Below are positions 29,731 through 39,254 of a DNA stretch of 64,000 nucleotides, piece after piece. The stretch is from Marinomonas polaris DSM 16579. GTDB taxonomy: Bacteria; Pseudomonadota; Gammaproteobacteria; Pseudomonadales; Marinomonadaceae. The notes beneath the pieces were generated by a model. It made no database searches, was not told the DNA's origin, and saw only the letters and a program-made list of their open reading frames with translations. A program made the position numbers and the translations under genes. The stretch lies in assembly GCF_900129155.1 (NCBI RefSeq), contig NZ_FQVF01000002.1, positions 124,001-188,000 on the forward strand. Direction: 5' to 3'. Numbering within the stretch: position 1 is the first letter of the stretch; every line of letters begins with the position of its first letter.

Positions 29731-29952
29731 AGGAATCAATAGTTAGAATGCTGGGTCAATGGCTAATAGCGGGGATAATACGATATTTTCGTTGAAAAAG
29801 CTGTTCTCAAATGGCTGCGAGATGGTTTTTCTAACAAGATTGACGTTCTTTATTGTTTGAATAAAAGAGGAAGACGAATAGACAAAGAAGGTGTATTTTT
29901 TGCAAGAAGCGTTTATTGAGTTACATATGTGTCTATAAATAAGAGGTTTTTA

Positions 29953-30780
29953 ATGTCTTCAATCACTTTTCGTACACTGGTTCTGTCAACTGCACTGCTA
30001 ACGGGCGGTTTTTCGTTCACCGCTTTTGCTCAAGAATCTGATTATTCGGCCAAAGACTTAAACGAACAGTTGGTTATGTCGACCTTGTGGATGCAAGCCT
30101 CTGCTGAATATAAGGCTTTGTCTTATCAAGCGTTTAATTTGGCAAAAATGCAATTTGATCAATATGCTAGCCAACATAAAGGCAGCAAGAAAATCGCGGT
30201 GATTGTCGATGCTGACGAAACAGTTATCGACAACAGCGGTTATCAAGCTTGGTTGATCGGTAAGGATTTTGGCTATTCAAGCAAAACATGGGGCGAATGG
30301 ATGGATGCTGCACAGGCGAAAGCCATGCCGGGCGCGACTGAGTTTCTGAACTATGTGGCGAGCAAAGGTGGTGAAGTATTTTATATAACTAACCGTAAAG
30401 CATCAGGTTTAGAAGGCACACGTAAAAATTTAAAAGCTTTAGGGTTTCCTAATGTGGATGATGCGCATTTGATGTTGAATACGTCTACTAGTAACAAAGA
30501 GCCTCGCCGACAACAAGTGGCAGAGAGCTACGACGTTGCGTTGTTGATGGGTGATAACCTAAACGATTTCTCCACCGATTTCAGAACCAAGGGTTTAGCG
30601 GAAAGTGATGCAGCGGTTGAGAAAAATAAAGCGCTGTTTGGTACAACATTTATCATGTTACCTAATCCGGCTTACGGTGATTGGGAAGGTAAAGTTTATG
30701 ATGGTAATTGGGGCGCTTCTGCAGCAGAAAAAGACCAAATGCGTAAGTCTAAGCTTAACGTTTGGCAGCCAACGAAGTAG
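29953..30780 (+). CDS. HAD-type acid phosphatase / 5'-nucleotidase (e(P4)-like)
   Basis: Read from the ATG at 29953, where AGAGG sits six bases upstream, this is 275 residues. An in-frame start at 29929 would add eight residues before the signal peptide. The signal peptide runs to about FTAFAQE. The HAD nucleophile motif is DADETVIDNSGY, motif II is in FYITNRK, and the later Lys and Asp residues fit LLMGDNLNDFS. It belongs to the class C acid phosphatases that remove phosphate from nucleotides outside the inner membrane. Unlike Haemophilus e(P4), no lipobox cysteine is seen, so it is probably soluble in the periplasm. Confidence 0.9.
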   Translation: MSSITFRTLVLSTALLTGGFSFTAFAQESDYSAKDLNEQLVMSTLWMQASAEYKALSYQAFNLAKMQFDQYASQHKGSKKIAVIVDADETVIDNSGYQAWLIGKDFGYSSKTWGEWMDAAQAKAMPGATEFLNYVASKGGEVFYITNRKASGLEGTRKNLKALGFPNVDDAHLMLNTSTSNKEPRRQQVAESYDVALLMGDNLNDFSTDFRTKGLAESDAAVEKNKALFGTTFIMLPNPAYGDWEGKVYDGNWGASAAEKDQMRKSKLNVWQPTK

Positions 30781-30817
30781 GTTTCTATTTTAAATATTAA
30801 ATAGCTTTGTCATTAAC

Positions 30818-30850
30818 AAGCCGCTTATCTGAATGGATAGGCGGCTTTTG
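30818..30850. terminator. Terminator after the acid phosphatase gene
   Basis: AAGCCGCTTATC pairs with GATAGGCGGCTT through one G-U pair, and a T run follows. It also serves the convergent carrier gene. Confidence 0.78.
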
Positions 30851-30872
30851 TCTATCTTAGCTAAGAACTTAC

Positions 30873-32309
30873 CTAAAACATACCGAGAATATGCCACCAG
30901 ACGAAGTTCAGTGGTAGCAGTATCAAGCTTGTTAAAACAAAGGTCGCTAAGCAAACCTTAGTGACGGCGCTGATGGATAAATTGCCAAGCGCAATCGCGG
31001 TAATCAGTGGCGGCGCCTGATAAGGCAGTAACACGTTGGAAAAAGCCAATACTTGCGTCATTAGCACTGCATGGCTAGAAAGGCCGGTGATGCTGGCTAA
31101 ATGCTCAGCCATTGGGGTCATAATAGCGGGAACACCTGCCAAATTAGTCACCACAGCCACGCAAGTGGAAATAAATGTCAGCAAGCTCAAATTCAGTAAA
31201 GTTGAATCTTCTGAGAAAGGAATGACTTCGGTTAAATAATTAACCAAGATATTACCAAGGCCTGAGTAAGCAATGATCGCGCTTAATCCTATAATGCCTG
31301 CGGCAAATAGCAGTGTGCCATACTGAATGTCTTTATCGATGCTATTTTTTGCCATCAATCCAAGGCTTGGCCATAGGCAAACTAATGCAGCAATTAGCCC
31401 AACCCAACCTGCTGAAATATGATGCAGCGAGTCTGTGAACCAGAAAGCAAAACAAACACAAAGCACAATTAACAACCGTGTTTCTATTTTTGTCATGGCT
31501 GACTTTTCGATTGTCGCTTGTATCGCTTGGTTTGGTGCTTTATCTGGAAAAAGCCACAGAATAACGCCAACAGTCATGATTAACTTTCCAAGTCCTAAGA
31601 TAGGGAAGTGCAAAAGTAGATACTCACCATAAGAAAAGGGTGCGTTATAAAGCGCTTCGGCCATACCTGAAAGCAGCATGTTAGGCGCGTTCGCAGGCAA
31701 GATAAAAAAGGCAGGTAAAAAGGTTCCAAATGCCGCGGCCAATAACATGCCTTTTCGGCCATTAGAGTCTTGATCATAACCAAAATGATCTGCAAGGGAA
31801 GCAATGATCGGGATGATGAGTACGATACGACTTACGCCAGAAGGAATCAAAAAGGCCAATCCCATCGCAAACAACGCAATTTTGATAATAGTGCCTTGGT
31901 AGCTATTGCCAAGAATCAGCATTAATAAACGTGTTGCGCGAGAGTTGATCCCCGTATGATTAATCGCTGCACCGAACACCATACCGCTGAAAAGTAACCA
32001 AAATGTCGACGATTGGAATCCTGCGAATATTACTTGTGTCGGAGCGAGCTGTGTTGCCGTCGCAAAGGCAAATAAGCCCAAAGCTGGCCAATAAGCTGGC
32101 ACCAGAGACGTCGCCCAGAAGGCGATACAAATGAACAGCAATCCAGCAGTCAGCGATTGGGGGAGCGTTAGAAATTGATAGGAAATAGCGCCTATGGCAA
32201 ACGTCATCGCTAAAATTAGATAAAGCGGCCAGCTAGGTTTGCTTGGGATATTCAGTGAAGGTGTCGGTGTTGTTTTGGTGACATGTGGAGACTTATTTTT
32301 ATTATTCAT
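30873..32309 (-). CDS. SLC13/DASS-family anion transporter
   Basis: A 478-residue inner-membrane carrier with about 12 helices. The N-terminal 25 residues are polar (Thr/Pro-rich). Family features are the pair of re-entrant motifs with Ser-Asn-Thr-like loops: SGVSRIVLIIPI in the first half, and TCVAVVTNLAGVPAIMTPMAEHLA in the second half, followed by SNVLLPYQAPPLITA near the end. Members take up di- and tricarboxylates or sulfate with sodium. The substrate cannot be settled here. It precedes no enzyme gene of a clear pathway; argC lies just upstream on the same strand, 57 bases away. Confidence 0.85.
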   Translation of the reverse strand: MNNKNKSPHVTKTTPTPSLNIPSKPSWPLYLILAMTFAIGAISYQFLTLPQSLTAGLLFICIAFWATSLVPAYWPALGLFAFATATQLAPTQVIFAGFQSSTFWLLFSGMVFGAAINHTGINSRATRLLMLILGNSYQGTIIKIALFAMGLAFLIPSGVSRIVLIIPIIASLADHFGYDQDSNGRKGMLLAAAFGTFLPAFFILPANAPNMLLSGMAEALYNAPFSYGEYLLLHFPILGLGKLIMTVGVILWLFPDKAPNQAIQATIEKSAMTKIETRLLIVLCVCFAFWFTDSLHHISAGWVGLIAALVCLWPSLGLMAKNSIDKDIQYGTLLFAAGIIGLSAIIAYSGLGNILVNYLTEVIPFSEDSTLLNLSLLTFISTCVAVVTNLAGVPAIMTPMAEHLASITGLSSHAVLMTQVLAFSNVLLPYQAPPLITAIALGNLSISAVTKVCLATFVLTSLILLPLNFVWWHILGMF

Positions 32310-32366
32310 TTGAGGCTCTAAGGCATAAATCCCGCCTTCTTTGAAAAAGAAGGCGGGATAAGATGA

Positions 32367-33305
32367 CTAGCGAAGGTTAACTGCGGTTGCTTCGTCAAAA
32401 CCTAACATGATGTTTAGGTTTTGTACGGCAGCGCCAGACGCGCCTTTACCGAGGTTATCCAGTTTTGCGACAAGAATGCCAGACTTGTTGCCTGGTTCAC
32501 TTAGAACCGAGAGTTCGATTTGGTTTGTGTCTTCAAGACCATGTGGCGTCAAGAATGGTGCTGAGTTATCGGCAACCACATTAAAGCCATTTACCGTTAC
32601 AAACGTGTCGTTGGCATACACTTCGGCCAATTTAGCTTGTAACTGCTCCATGGTGACATCGCCTTTTAGCTGAATTGGCAAGAAGGTCAACATGCCCTGG
32701 CGGAAGTTACCAACACTAGGAACGAAAATGGGTGCGTTATCCAAGCCTGACCATTTTTTCATTTCAGCTAGATGTTTGTGGTTGAAAGACAAACCGTAAG
32801 CACCGAATATCGGCGCATTGTTAGTGCTTTCATAACGGTCAATTAGCGCGTTGCCGCCACCACTGTAACCAGATACGGCATTGATTGAGTAATCATAAGA
32901 CGCGGATAATAATCCAGCTTCAATCAATGGTTTCAATAGCAAAATCACGCCAGTTGGGTAACAACCTGGGTTAGAGACAAACTGCGCATCTTTGATTTTG
33001 TCGCGTTGAGTGACATCAAGTTCAGGCAAGCCATATACCCAGCCTTCGGCGACACGATGGACAGAACTCGCGTCCAAAATACGACAGCCTTCTTCTTTTG
33101 CCAAAATAACGCTGTCTTTTGCGGCATCATCTGGTAGGCAAAGTACTGTTACATCGGCTTCTTTCATCAGGCGACGCTTTTCTTCTACATCGCGTTTTTT
33201 ATCTTGGTCGATACTGATGATTTCAATGTGTGGGTGGTTAACTAGACGGTCTTTTACTTGAAGACCTGTTGTGCCTGTTTCGCCATCAATAAATACTTTT
33301 TTCAC
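32367..33305 (-). CDS. argC: N-acetyl-gamma-glutamyl-phosphate reductase ArgC (type 2)
   Basis: From a GTG at 33305 (AAGGAA about nine bases upstream) this is 312 residues, the usual size of short type 2 ArgC; a longer upstream frame adds an unlikely 17-residue leader. It reduces N-acetylglutamyl phosphate to the semialdehyde with NADPH in arginine synthesis. VFIDGETGTTGLQV is the cofactor-binding start, VSNPGCYPTGV holds the catalytic Cys, and FNHKHLAEMKKW carries the conserved His. It is separate from other arg genes here. Confidence 0.95.
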   Translation of the reverse strand: MKKVFIDGETGTTGLQVKDRLVNHPHIEIISIDQDKKRDVEEKRRLMKEADVTVLCLPDDAAKDSVILAKEEGCRILDASSVHRVAEGWVYGLPELDVTQRDKIKDAQFVSNPGCYPTGVILLLKPLIEAGLLSASYDYSINAVSGYSGGGNALIDRYESTNNAPIFGAYGLSFNHKHLAEMKKWSGLDNAPIFVPSVGNFRQGMLTFLPIQLKGDVTMEQLQAKLAEVYANDTFVTVNGFNVVADNSAPFLTPHGLEDTNQIELSVLSEPGNKSGILVAKLDNLGKGASGAAVQNLNIMLGFDEATAVNLR

Positions 33306-33470
33306 AGCGTGATTCCTTACTGGATGTCTTAAATCAAAGCAAAAGCAGGAGGTCAATGTGAGTTTCCTGCTTTTTATCGAATGTTTGGGTCGAATGTTAT
33401 CGTGAGCAAATAGTGTAATGCATCATGGTGCAGCTTAATAGTTGAGAGCTTTGCTTAATCTTAAAAAAAC

Positions 33471-34691
33471 TTATTTATCACCTCTTTGATGTAAATAGCG
33501 TAAGCCAAGTGCAGCGGTTAGCAAAGCAATAATGCCTCCACAGGCGATAGCCCAACGAGCACCGAGTAAGTCGGCAGTCCAACCGACCAAAGGCCCACCA
33601 ATTGCCGAACCTCCTACAGAGGTTGCTAACAAAATAGCAATGACTCGACCGCGTATGTATTTTTGTGCACTGAGTTGAATTAGGCTGTGTACGGATGTGG
33701 TAAAAAGTTGAGTAGTCATGCCTATTAAACTGAGTGAGACAGCAAATAGCCAAAAATTAGGAATGATCGAGGCTATCAAGGCAATTCCCCCAAAGCCGAT
33801 AGCTGAAAAGGATATAAAACGAACATTAGGGTTTTCTCGGTTAGCGGTAATCATGGCGCCGACAATAGACCCTACTGCCATAATAGACATCAGAATGCCA
33901 AATTGCTGAGAGTTACCAGTAAACACATGAACGGTCATTGACGTCAGATAGACAGTGAAGTTTAGCCCAAACATAGCGAAGAAAAAGAACATGGTGATGG
34001 CAATGATCATGTCTGGACGTTGGCGAATATAATGAAATCCATCAAATAAGGTGGCTTTACTAGATTTGCTAGAATCACTTTCGACGCTTGGAAGTAAATT
34101 TACTGGTTTGGCCTTTATCATATAAGTGATGGCTATAATTGGGATAAAGGACAAGGCATTTAGCGCAAACACCCAGCCAGCACCCATTAATAGAATTAAA
34201 AAACCTGCGATAGCAGGGCCAATCATCCGAGCGCTATTAAATGAAATAGAATTCAAAGAAACTGCGTTAGCTAGATCTTTATCAGCAACTAAATCGGCTA
34301 CGAATGCGTGTCTCGCTGGAGTGTCGAATGCGGTAAAGCAGCCGAGTAAAAAAGCGAAAATATACATGTGCCACAGCTCAAGGTGACCATTTAGAATCAT
34401 GATGGCTTGAACCAGCGCGAGCAAACCGCGCAAGCTTTGTGTGACGATAAGTAGTTTGCGGCGATCGAAGTAATCAGCAGCCCAACCAATGATAGGTAAG
34501 AAAATAAATTGCGGAGCAAATTGCAGAGCGACAACAATACCTACTGCAGTGGCGTTTCCGTTAGACAGTTCTGCAATCACAATCCAATCTTGCGCAGTAC
34601 GTTGCAGCCATGTGCCAATATTTGAGACAAAAGCTCCCATTGCCCAAAGTCGATATTGCGGGTTGCTCAATGAGCGAAATGTTTTGTGCAA
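33471..34691 (-). CDS. MFS transporter (EntS-like MFS_3 type)
   Basis: A 406-residue, 12-helix transporter of the major facilitator superfamily. It begins RSLSNPQYRLWAMGAFVSNIGTWLQRTAQDW, a pattern shared by enterobactin exporter EntS and related efflux proteins. The loop between helices 2 and 3 has GWAADYFDRRKLLI, the MFS motif A variant, and ARMIGPAIAGFLI is the helix-5 motif. It is presumably a proton-driven exporter. No siderophore genes are near, so the cargo is not known. It lies 165 bases downstream of nothing co-directional except argC beyond, so it is probably a single-gene unit. Confidence 0.85.
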   Translation of the reverse strand: MHKTFRSLSNPQYRLWAMGAFVSNIGTWLQRTAQDWIVIAELSNGNATAVGIVVALQFAPQFIFLPIIGWAADYFDRRKLLIVTQSLRGLLALVQAIMILNGHLELWHMYIFAFLLGCFTAFDTPARHAFVADLVADKDLANAVSLNSISFNSARMIGPAIAGFLILLMGAGWVFALNALSFIPIIAITYMIKAKPVNLLPSVESDSSKSSKATLFDGFHYIRQRPDMIIAITMFFFFAMFGLNFTVYLTSMTVHVFTGNSQQFGILMSIMAVGSIVGAMITANRENPNVRFISFSAIGFGGIALIASIIPNFWLFAVSLSLIGMTTQLFTTSVHSLIQLSAQKYIRGRVIAILLATSVGGSAIGGPLVGWTADLLGARWAIACGGIIALLTAALGLRYLHQRGDK

Positions 34692-34866
34692 GATTATCTC
34701 CGATGATGCGGCGCTTTATGTAGAAGCTTTATATTGAAACGGTGTTTTGAAATTATAGCAGGTTATTTTTTAGAAGAAATGCATGATAGTGAATCTGCTT
34801 GATCAACTTGGTTGAGGTTGTGCGACAGGTTACACTTTCGGCTTCTTAAATCAGTAATGTATTTTT

Positions 34867-35235
34867 ATGAAGAAATCCGATAAAAAAATCGATAATGCAC
34901 TTCGTGGAGCGTTAACGAATGTGTGTGAAACAGCACTGGGTTCAGTGGAAGGTTTTGTCTGGCTAACGCATTTAGTTAATTACAATACGTTTCCTAATTC
35001 GCTAAAGATCGTTTGTGTTTTCGAAACCGATGAGGCCTTGTCTAAAGCCATTGAGGCGAAGCAAGATGATTACTTTTATACGCTTATTAATAATGAGTTA
35101 AGCACCGTAAACATCAAGCTAAACCAGCTTCGTCAGCAAGTTAGCTTTGATACAGAAGAAGCTTGCGAGCGCTCCCATGCGGGAAAATGGAATGAACGGC
35201 TCGCCAAACTACAAAGTAAAGTGGCGCTCCATTAA
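34867..35235 (+). CDS. Conserved gammaproteobacterial hypothetical protein
   Basis: A 122-residue soluble protein. I recognise it as the type often labelled Fis family in automatic annotation of marine gammaproteobacteria (start KKSDKKIDNALRGALTNVCETAL, then GFVWLTHLVNYNTFPNSLKIVCVF), but I see no Fis helix-turn-helix in it and would not use that name. It has mixed helix and strand character. It ends at a strong hairpin and has no obvious partner gene. Confidence 0.7.
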   Translation: MKKSDKKIDNALRGALTNVCETALGSVEGFVWLTHLVNYNTFPNSLKIVCVFETDEALSKAIEAKQDDYFYTLINNELSTVNIKLNQLRQQVSFDTEEACERSHAGKWNERLAKLQSKVALH

Positions 35236-35236
35236 T

Positions 35237-35268
35237 GTATTTAGCACTAACTTTTTAGTGCTAAATAC
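35237..35268. terminator. Strong bidirectional terminator
   Basis: GTATTTAGCACTAA and TTAGTGCTAAATAC form a perfect 14-base stem with a four-base CTTT loop, between convergent genes whose stops are at 35235 and 35277. Confidence 0.8.
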
Positions 35269-35276
35269 GAATATTC

Positions 35277-37145
35277 TTAGTCATCTGCTTGAGCTTGAAT
35301 GTCTTTCATGGCTTTTTGAAGTTGTGGGTTTTTCTCTTCAAGGTATTTTTTTAGACGAGCAATAAATACGGTGTTTTCATGGAAGGGTACACCTATCTGA
35401 TGTGCATCGGCTACTTCCACCATAGATACTTTGTCGTGCTGATTAAACACGTCAATCATCTGTTCGGCTTTTTTATGAGAAATGCCAAGTGCTTCAAAAG
35501 CAGACCGTCCCATACGCAAGCTACTGTCGTAGTTTTCTCGAATAATGTCGCGACATCCCGAAGCCCATAAATCGTAAACGTGATTGTTGTCGAAAGCTCT
35601 CGCGATAACGTGTAGATCAGGGTAGTGCTCTTTGACATATTTGACGAGCTTGGTAATTTGCTCTGGATCATCAATGGTAATAATCAACAATGATGCTTCA
35701 TCTATGCCTGCGGCTTCTAATAAGTCTGGACGGGTGGCGTCACCGAAGTAGTTTTTAACGCCAAAATGCTGAAGTGCTCTTAATCGCTTTACGCTGAAAT
35801 CAATCACTGTTGAATGATAACCAGCCAAACGCAAAAGGTTGTCTATCGTACTTCCCATTCGTCCGGAACCAGCAATAATGATTTTATTGTCATCGGGTAG
35901 TTCATCGTGTGTGCCGGCAGTTTGGTCGGTGGCATAACGAGGCGCGATAACACGATCATAGATGATGAATAGCATTGGCGTGAGCAACATAGACAACGCC
36001 ACGACAAGTAGTAGAATGTCGGCAACTTCTTGTGATATCACTGCATTACTGACAGTAAAAGACAGTAAAACAAAACCAAACTCCCCGGCTTGGGCAAGGC
36101 CTAGCGCAAACAGCCATTTGTTTGAACCACGAATGTTAAATATCCGTCCTAATATTAACAACGTGGTAGCTTTCAGCAGAATTAGACCAACAGTTAAGCC
36201 AAGAATAGAGAAAAAATGACTAGAAAGTAGGGCGAAGTTTATGCCAGCACCGACGGTCATAAAGAATAATCCCAGCAGCAAGCCTTTAAAAGGAGCTATA
36301 TCACTTTCTAACTCATGTCGATAAGGTGAGTTAGCCAACACCACGCCAGCTAGAAATGTTCCGAGTGCAGGAGAAAGTCCAACCAAAGACATGAGTAGAG
36401 TTGTGCCGATAACGAACATCAACGCGGCGGCAATAAAAAGTTCTCTTAATTGTGTGACTGCGATAAAACGAAAAATAGGCGTAACTAAAAAGCTACCGCT
36501 TAAAATCACTATACCAATAGCGCCGATGGTGACTAATGCAGTTTGCCATGCTTCTAAACCATCGACTAAAGATACTGAATGGCTTCCACCCTGAGATATC
36601 TCTGCCGCATGACTTAAAGATTCGATGAGTTCTGGTGTGGCAAGCAGAGGAATAAAGGCCAACATTGGGATAACGACAATATCCTGAGCGAGCAATACGG
36701 CGAAAGATGATTGGCCGCCATCTGATTTCATTAAACCTTTTTCAGTCAATGTTTGAATGACGATGGCGGTTGAAGATAGAGCAAGTACTAAACCAATAGC
36801 TAAGCTGGTACGCCATTCTTGGTTTAACAGCATTCCTAATCCCATAATAAGAAGGGCTGTTAACACAACTTGCCCACCACCTAAGCCTAATAATTTAGAC
36901 TTTAATGCCCAGAGTTTTTTAGGGTTTAGCTCTAGTCCGACAAGAAATAACATCATGACAACACCAAGTTCGGCAAAGTGTTGAATAGAAACAATGTCTA
37001 CTTCTAATAGGGTTAGTAATGGACTAATAATGATGCCAGCTAACAGATATCCTAAGACAGACCCCAGTCCTAGGCGTGACGCAATAGGAACAGAAATGAC
37101 CCCCGCAACCAAAAAAACAAAGGTTAATAGTAGTGCGTCAGTCAT
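35277..37145 (-). CDS. KefB/KefC-type potassium:proton antiporter (CPA2 family)
   Basis: A 622-residue protein with an N-terminal membrane domain of about 12 helices (LGSVLGYLLAGIIISPLL, GVVMMLFLVGLELNPKKLW, LLAQDIVVIPMLAFIPLL) and a C-terminal cytosolic TrkA-N (RCK) domain from about residue 405, with the nucleotide-binding start KIIIAGSGRMGSTIDNLL. It resembles glutathione-gated KefB/KefC, which let potassium out and acidify the cytoplasm during electrophile stress. No kefF/kefG-like partner is next to it. A KefC ortholog elsewhere in the genome cannot be excluded, so the symbol is withheld. Confidence 0.9.
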   Translation of the reverse strand: MTDALLLTFVFLVAGVISVPIASRLGLGSVLGYLLAGIIISPLLTLLEVDIVSIQHFAELGVVMMLFLVGLELNPKKLWALKSKLLGLGGGQVVLTALLIMGLGMLLNQEWRTSLAIGLVLALSSTAIVIQTLTEKGLMKSDGGQSSFAVLLAQDIVVIPMLAFIPLLATPELIESLSHAAEISQGGSHSVSLVDGLEAWQTALVTIGAIGIVILSGSFLVTPIFRFIAVTQLRELFIAAALMFVIGTTLLMSLVGLSPALGTFLAGVVLANSPYRHELESDIAPFKGLLLGLFFMTVGAGINFALLSSHFFSILGLTVGLILLKATTLLILGRIFNIRGSNKWLFALGLAQAGEFGFVLLSFTVSNAVISQEVADILLLVVALSMLLTPMLFIIYDRVIAPRYATDQTAGTHDELPDDNKIIIAGSGRMGSTIDNLLRLAGYHSTVIDFSVKRLRALQHFGVKNYFGDATRPDLLEAAGIDEASLLIITIDDPEQITKLVKYVKEHYPDLHVIARAFDNNHVYDLWASGCRDIIRENYDSSLRMGRSAFEALGISHKKAEQMIDVFNQHDKVSMVEVADAHQIGVPFHENTVFIARLKKYLEEKNPQLQKAMKDIQAQADD

Positions 37146-37237
37146 TTCATCTTTTCCTTTTCTAATAACTGAATAGAAGAACTAAATGTTTTAATACTTT
37201 AAATCGCAGTTTTTGCTGTGAATTGTTTGTTATCGTT

Positions 37238-37768
37238 TTATTGCATATCGCAAACAGCTTGAGCAAACTGATCAACACTATTCCAATCGGTAAATTCTAT
37301 ATTGGTTTTGGGATCTGTTGGCCCTTTTGTCATCCACATTATGAAGCGGATCATGTTGCGATCGATAAAACCGTATTTTGGATAGTTTAACTTACCAGCA
37401 AAAACACCTTCTAAACTTGGCTTCCAATCTAGTTGAGCCAAAAGTTTAATAATGTACGGGTTGGTATCAGGTTGGCACTTTTCAGGTTTACGAGCAACAA
37501 GGTTAACGGTGTAAAATGCACTTGGTTTGCTTTTAAGCTGAGTTTTATTCTGCTCAATAAAATCAATCACAACTTTCTGATGTTTGCCATAGCGTATACT
37601 GGCACCAATGACTACCTTGTCGTGATTGGCTAAGGTTTCAGCGCTTGCTTCTTCTACTGGTAGAAGGGTGACGGTATGGCCTTGGCTCTCGATAATGGCT
37701 TGCATTTTAAGGCTTATCTTTTTTGTGTGACCGTCTGTTGTTGAATAAATCAGTAAAGTATTAGACAT
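37238..37768 (-). CDS. hemG: Protoporphyrinogen IX dehydrogenase HemG
   Basis: A 176-residue flavodoxin-like protein. It starts LLIYSTTDGHTKKISLKM, the FMN-phosphate loop, then VIGASIRYGKHQKVVIDFI and FYTVNLVARKPEKCQPDTNPYI; the C-terminal part FIMWMTKGPTDPKTNIEFTDW is diagnostic of menaquinone-dependent HemG. The enzyme oxidises protoporphyrinogen IX to protoporphyrin IX with electrons passing to the quinone pool, a late step of haem synthesis. It sits alone after the Kef-like gene on the same strand. Confidence 0.93.
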   Translation of the reverse strand: MSNTLLIYSTTDGHTKKISLKMQAIIESQGHTVTLLPVEEASAETLANHDKVVIGASIRYGKHQKVVIDFIEQNKTQLKSKPSAFYTVNLVARKPEKCQPDTNPYIIKLLAQLDWKPSLEGVFAGKLNYPKYGFIDRNMIRFIMWMTKGPTDPKTNIEFTDWNSVDQFAQAVCDMQ

Positions 37769-37923
37769 GGTGATTCAGAAAAGCTGCCTCTGTTGGAGTG
37801 GAGTGAAAACGAATAGAGGGACTTGTTATAAACACTCAAAGGCTTGCTGTAAAGGACACTTGCTTTTCTTCCCGAATTTTATCTACTGTTGCATAAAAAT
37901 CGTATAAAAATATCACATAAAAA

Positions 37924-37952
37924 AAAGCGGACTATTGAGTATAGTCCGCTTT
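37924..37952 (-). terminator. Terminator of the RsgA-type gene
   Basis: AAAGCGGACTAT pairs perfectly with ATAGTCCGCTTT around a five-base loop, and a T run follows in the leftward direction, about 30 bases after the stop at 37984. Confidence 0.82.
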
Positions 37953-37983
37953 CTGTTTTGCTAATTTGAGATTGCTCTTAATA

Positions 37984-38961
37984 TTACTCAGCAGAACTGT
38001 GTTTTCGAGCGCGGATATCGGATTGTGCGCTACGGTAAAACTTTTCTTGTGGTTTAGATCTGGTAACTTGATCATCATCGCTGTCTTCATTACGAAGTAA
38101 CATAAAGTCAGCCACACGTTGCTCATCTAAACGATTTGCCTTAACTGCGCCTTTGATGGCACAACCAGGTTCGCCTTGGTGATGACAGTCACTGAAACGG
38201 CATTCTTTTTCCAATGCAATGATGTCAGCGAAATTGGCAATAGCGCTGCTATCGAATTCAGCAAGTTGTAGTTCACGCATGCCTGCAGTATCTAGCAAAA
38301 TAGCACCTGATGGCATGATCTTTAAGGCGCCCGAATCACCAATGTTTCTTTGTGCTTTGCCTTCGGCCGTGGTTTGCATCAAGGTATTGATCAATGCAGA
38401 TTTACCAGAACCAACCGCGCCAAGTAAGGCAATGGTTTTACCTTTCTTAAGCAAAGGCGATAAACAGCGTAGGCTGTCAGCATCCAAAGCATTAACCGTT
38501 TCTACGATGAGTAACGGATCAAGTTTTTCTACTTGGGCACGTTTTTCAGCTGCGTCATTACAAGTATCTGCTTTTGTAAGTATAACAACTGCATCTGCTT
38601 GAGCTTCATGAGTAAGTTCTAAATAACGTTTAATCAACGCTAAATTGAAATCTTGATTTAATGCACAAATTAAAAATACAGTGTCTATATTTGAAGCGAT
38701 GTTTTCAAATATAGAACTTGGTTCTAAAAGGCGTAGGAAGTTTTGTTCAGTGTCAGTAATAACCCAGTCACCGACAGCCATGCTTGGCATATCGGAATGG
38801 TTTTCTAAAGTGAAAAAGCCGAATTCACTGACAAGCTCGTAGCTGCTGTCTTTTTGAGAGCAGATACGTGCAATGCGGTTAGATTCTAAATCATCCAATG
38901 ATAACTGTTGTTGAAAGTAAGCCTGCCAGCCTAAGTCCAATAAAGTAAACGTGGAATCCAT
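37984..38961 (-). CDS. Ribosome small-subunit-dependent GTPase, RsgA/YjeQ family
   Basis: Read from the ATG at 38961 (GGGG eight bases upstream), 325 residues; a longer frame would add 18 residues without better support. The GTPase motifs are circularly permuted as in RsgA: G4 TKAD first, then G1 GAVGSGKS, then G3 DTAGMRE. An N-terminal OB fold comes before and a zinc-binding tail after (CRFSDCHHQGEPGC). RsgA checks maturation of the 30S subunit. The G1 loop differs from the usual GSSGVGKSS, and the neighbours are not psd/orn, so it may be the second, paralogous copy many gammaproteobacteria carry. Confidence 0.87.
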   Translation of the reverse strand: MDSTFTLLDLGWQAYFQQQLSLDDLESNRIARICSQKDSSYELVSEFGFFTLENHSDMPSMAVGDWVITDTEQNFLRLLEPSSIFENIASNIDTVFLICALNQDFNLALIKRYLELTHEAQADAVVILTKADTCNDAAEKRAQVEKLDPLLIVETVNALDADSLRCLSPLLKKGKTIALLGAVGSGKSALINTLMQTTAEGKAQRNIGDSGALKIMPSGAILLDTAGMRELQLAEFDSSAIANFADIIALEKECRFSDCHHQGEPGCAIKGAVKANRLDEQRVADFMLLRNEDSDDDQVTRSKPQEKFYRSAQSDIRARKHSSAE

Positions 38962-39254
38962 TGATATTACCCCAAGCGAAATACGCCATCGTAAATAAGA
39001 AGCAATGCGCTTCAATTAGTACAACCGAACATAAGCAAAAATTTGATTATGTTCTAGCCAGAAAATACACAAAACACCAATGCGTTATAAACCGTTTTTA
39101 CAAGGCGCTAATACACGAGATTAGCACAGTGTGTGTGCGCTACAAACAGAAATATTAGTGCCATAAAAAAGGTTTATCATCTTGGTATTTATATTGAATA
39201 TAGGCATAACATATATAACCAATATAATAATCCGTTAAGGGCTTATTAGGGCTC

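Noticed and set aside
34867..35235. Fis-family DNA-binding protein
   Set aside because: The label is common in databases for this type, but no Fis-like helix-turn-helix is visible at the C-terminus.
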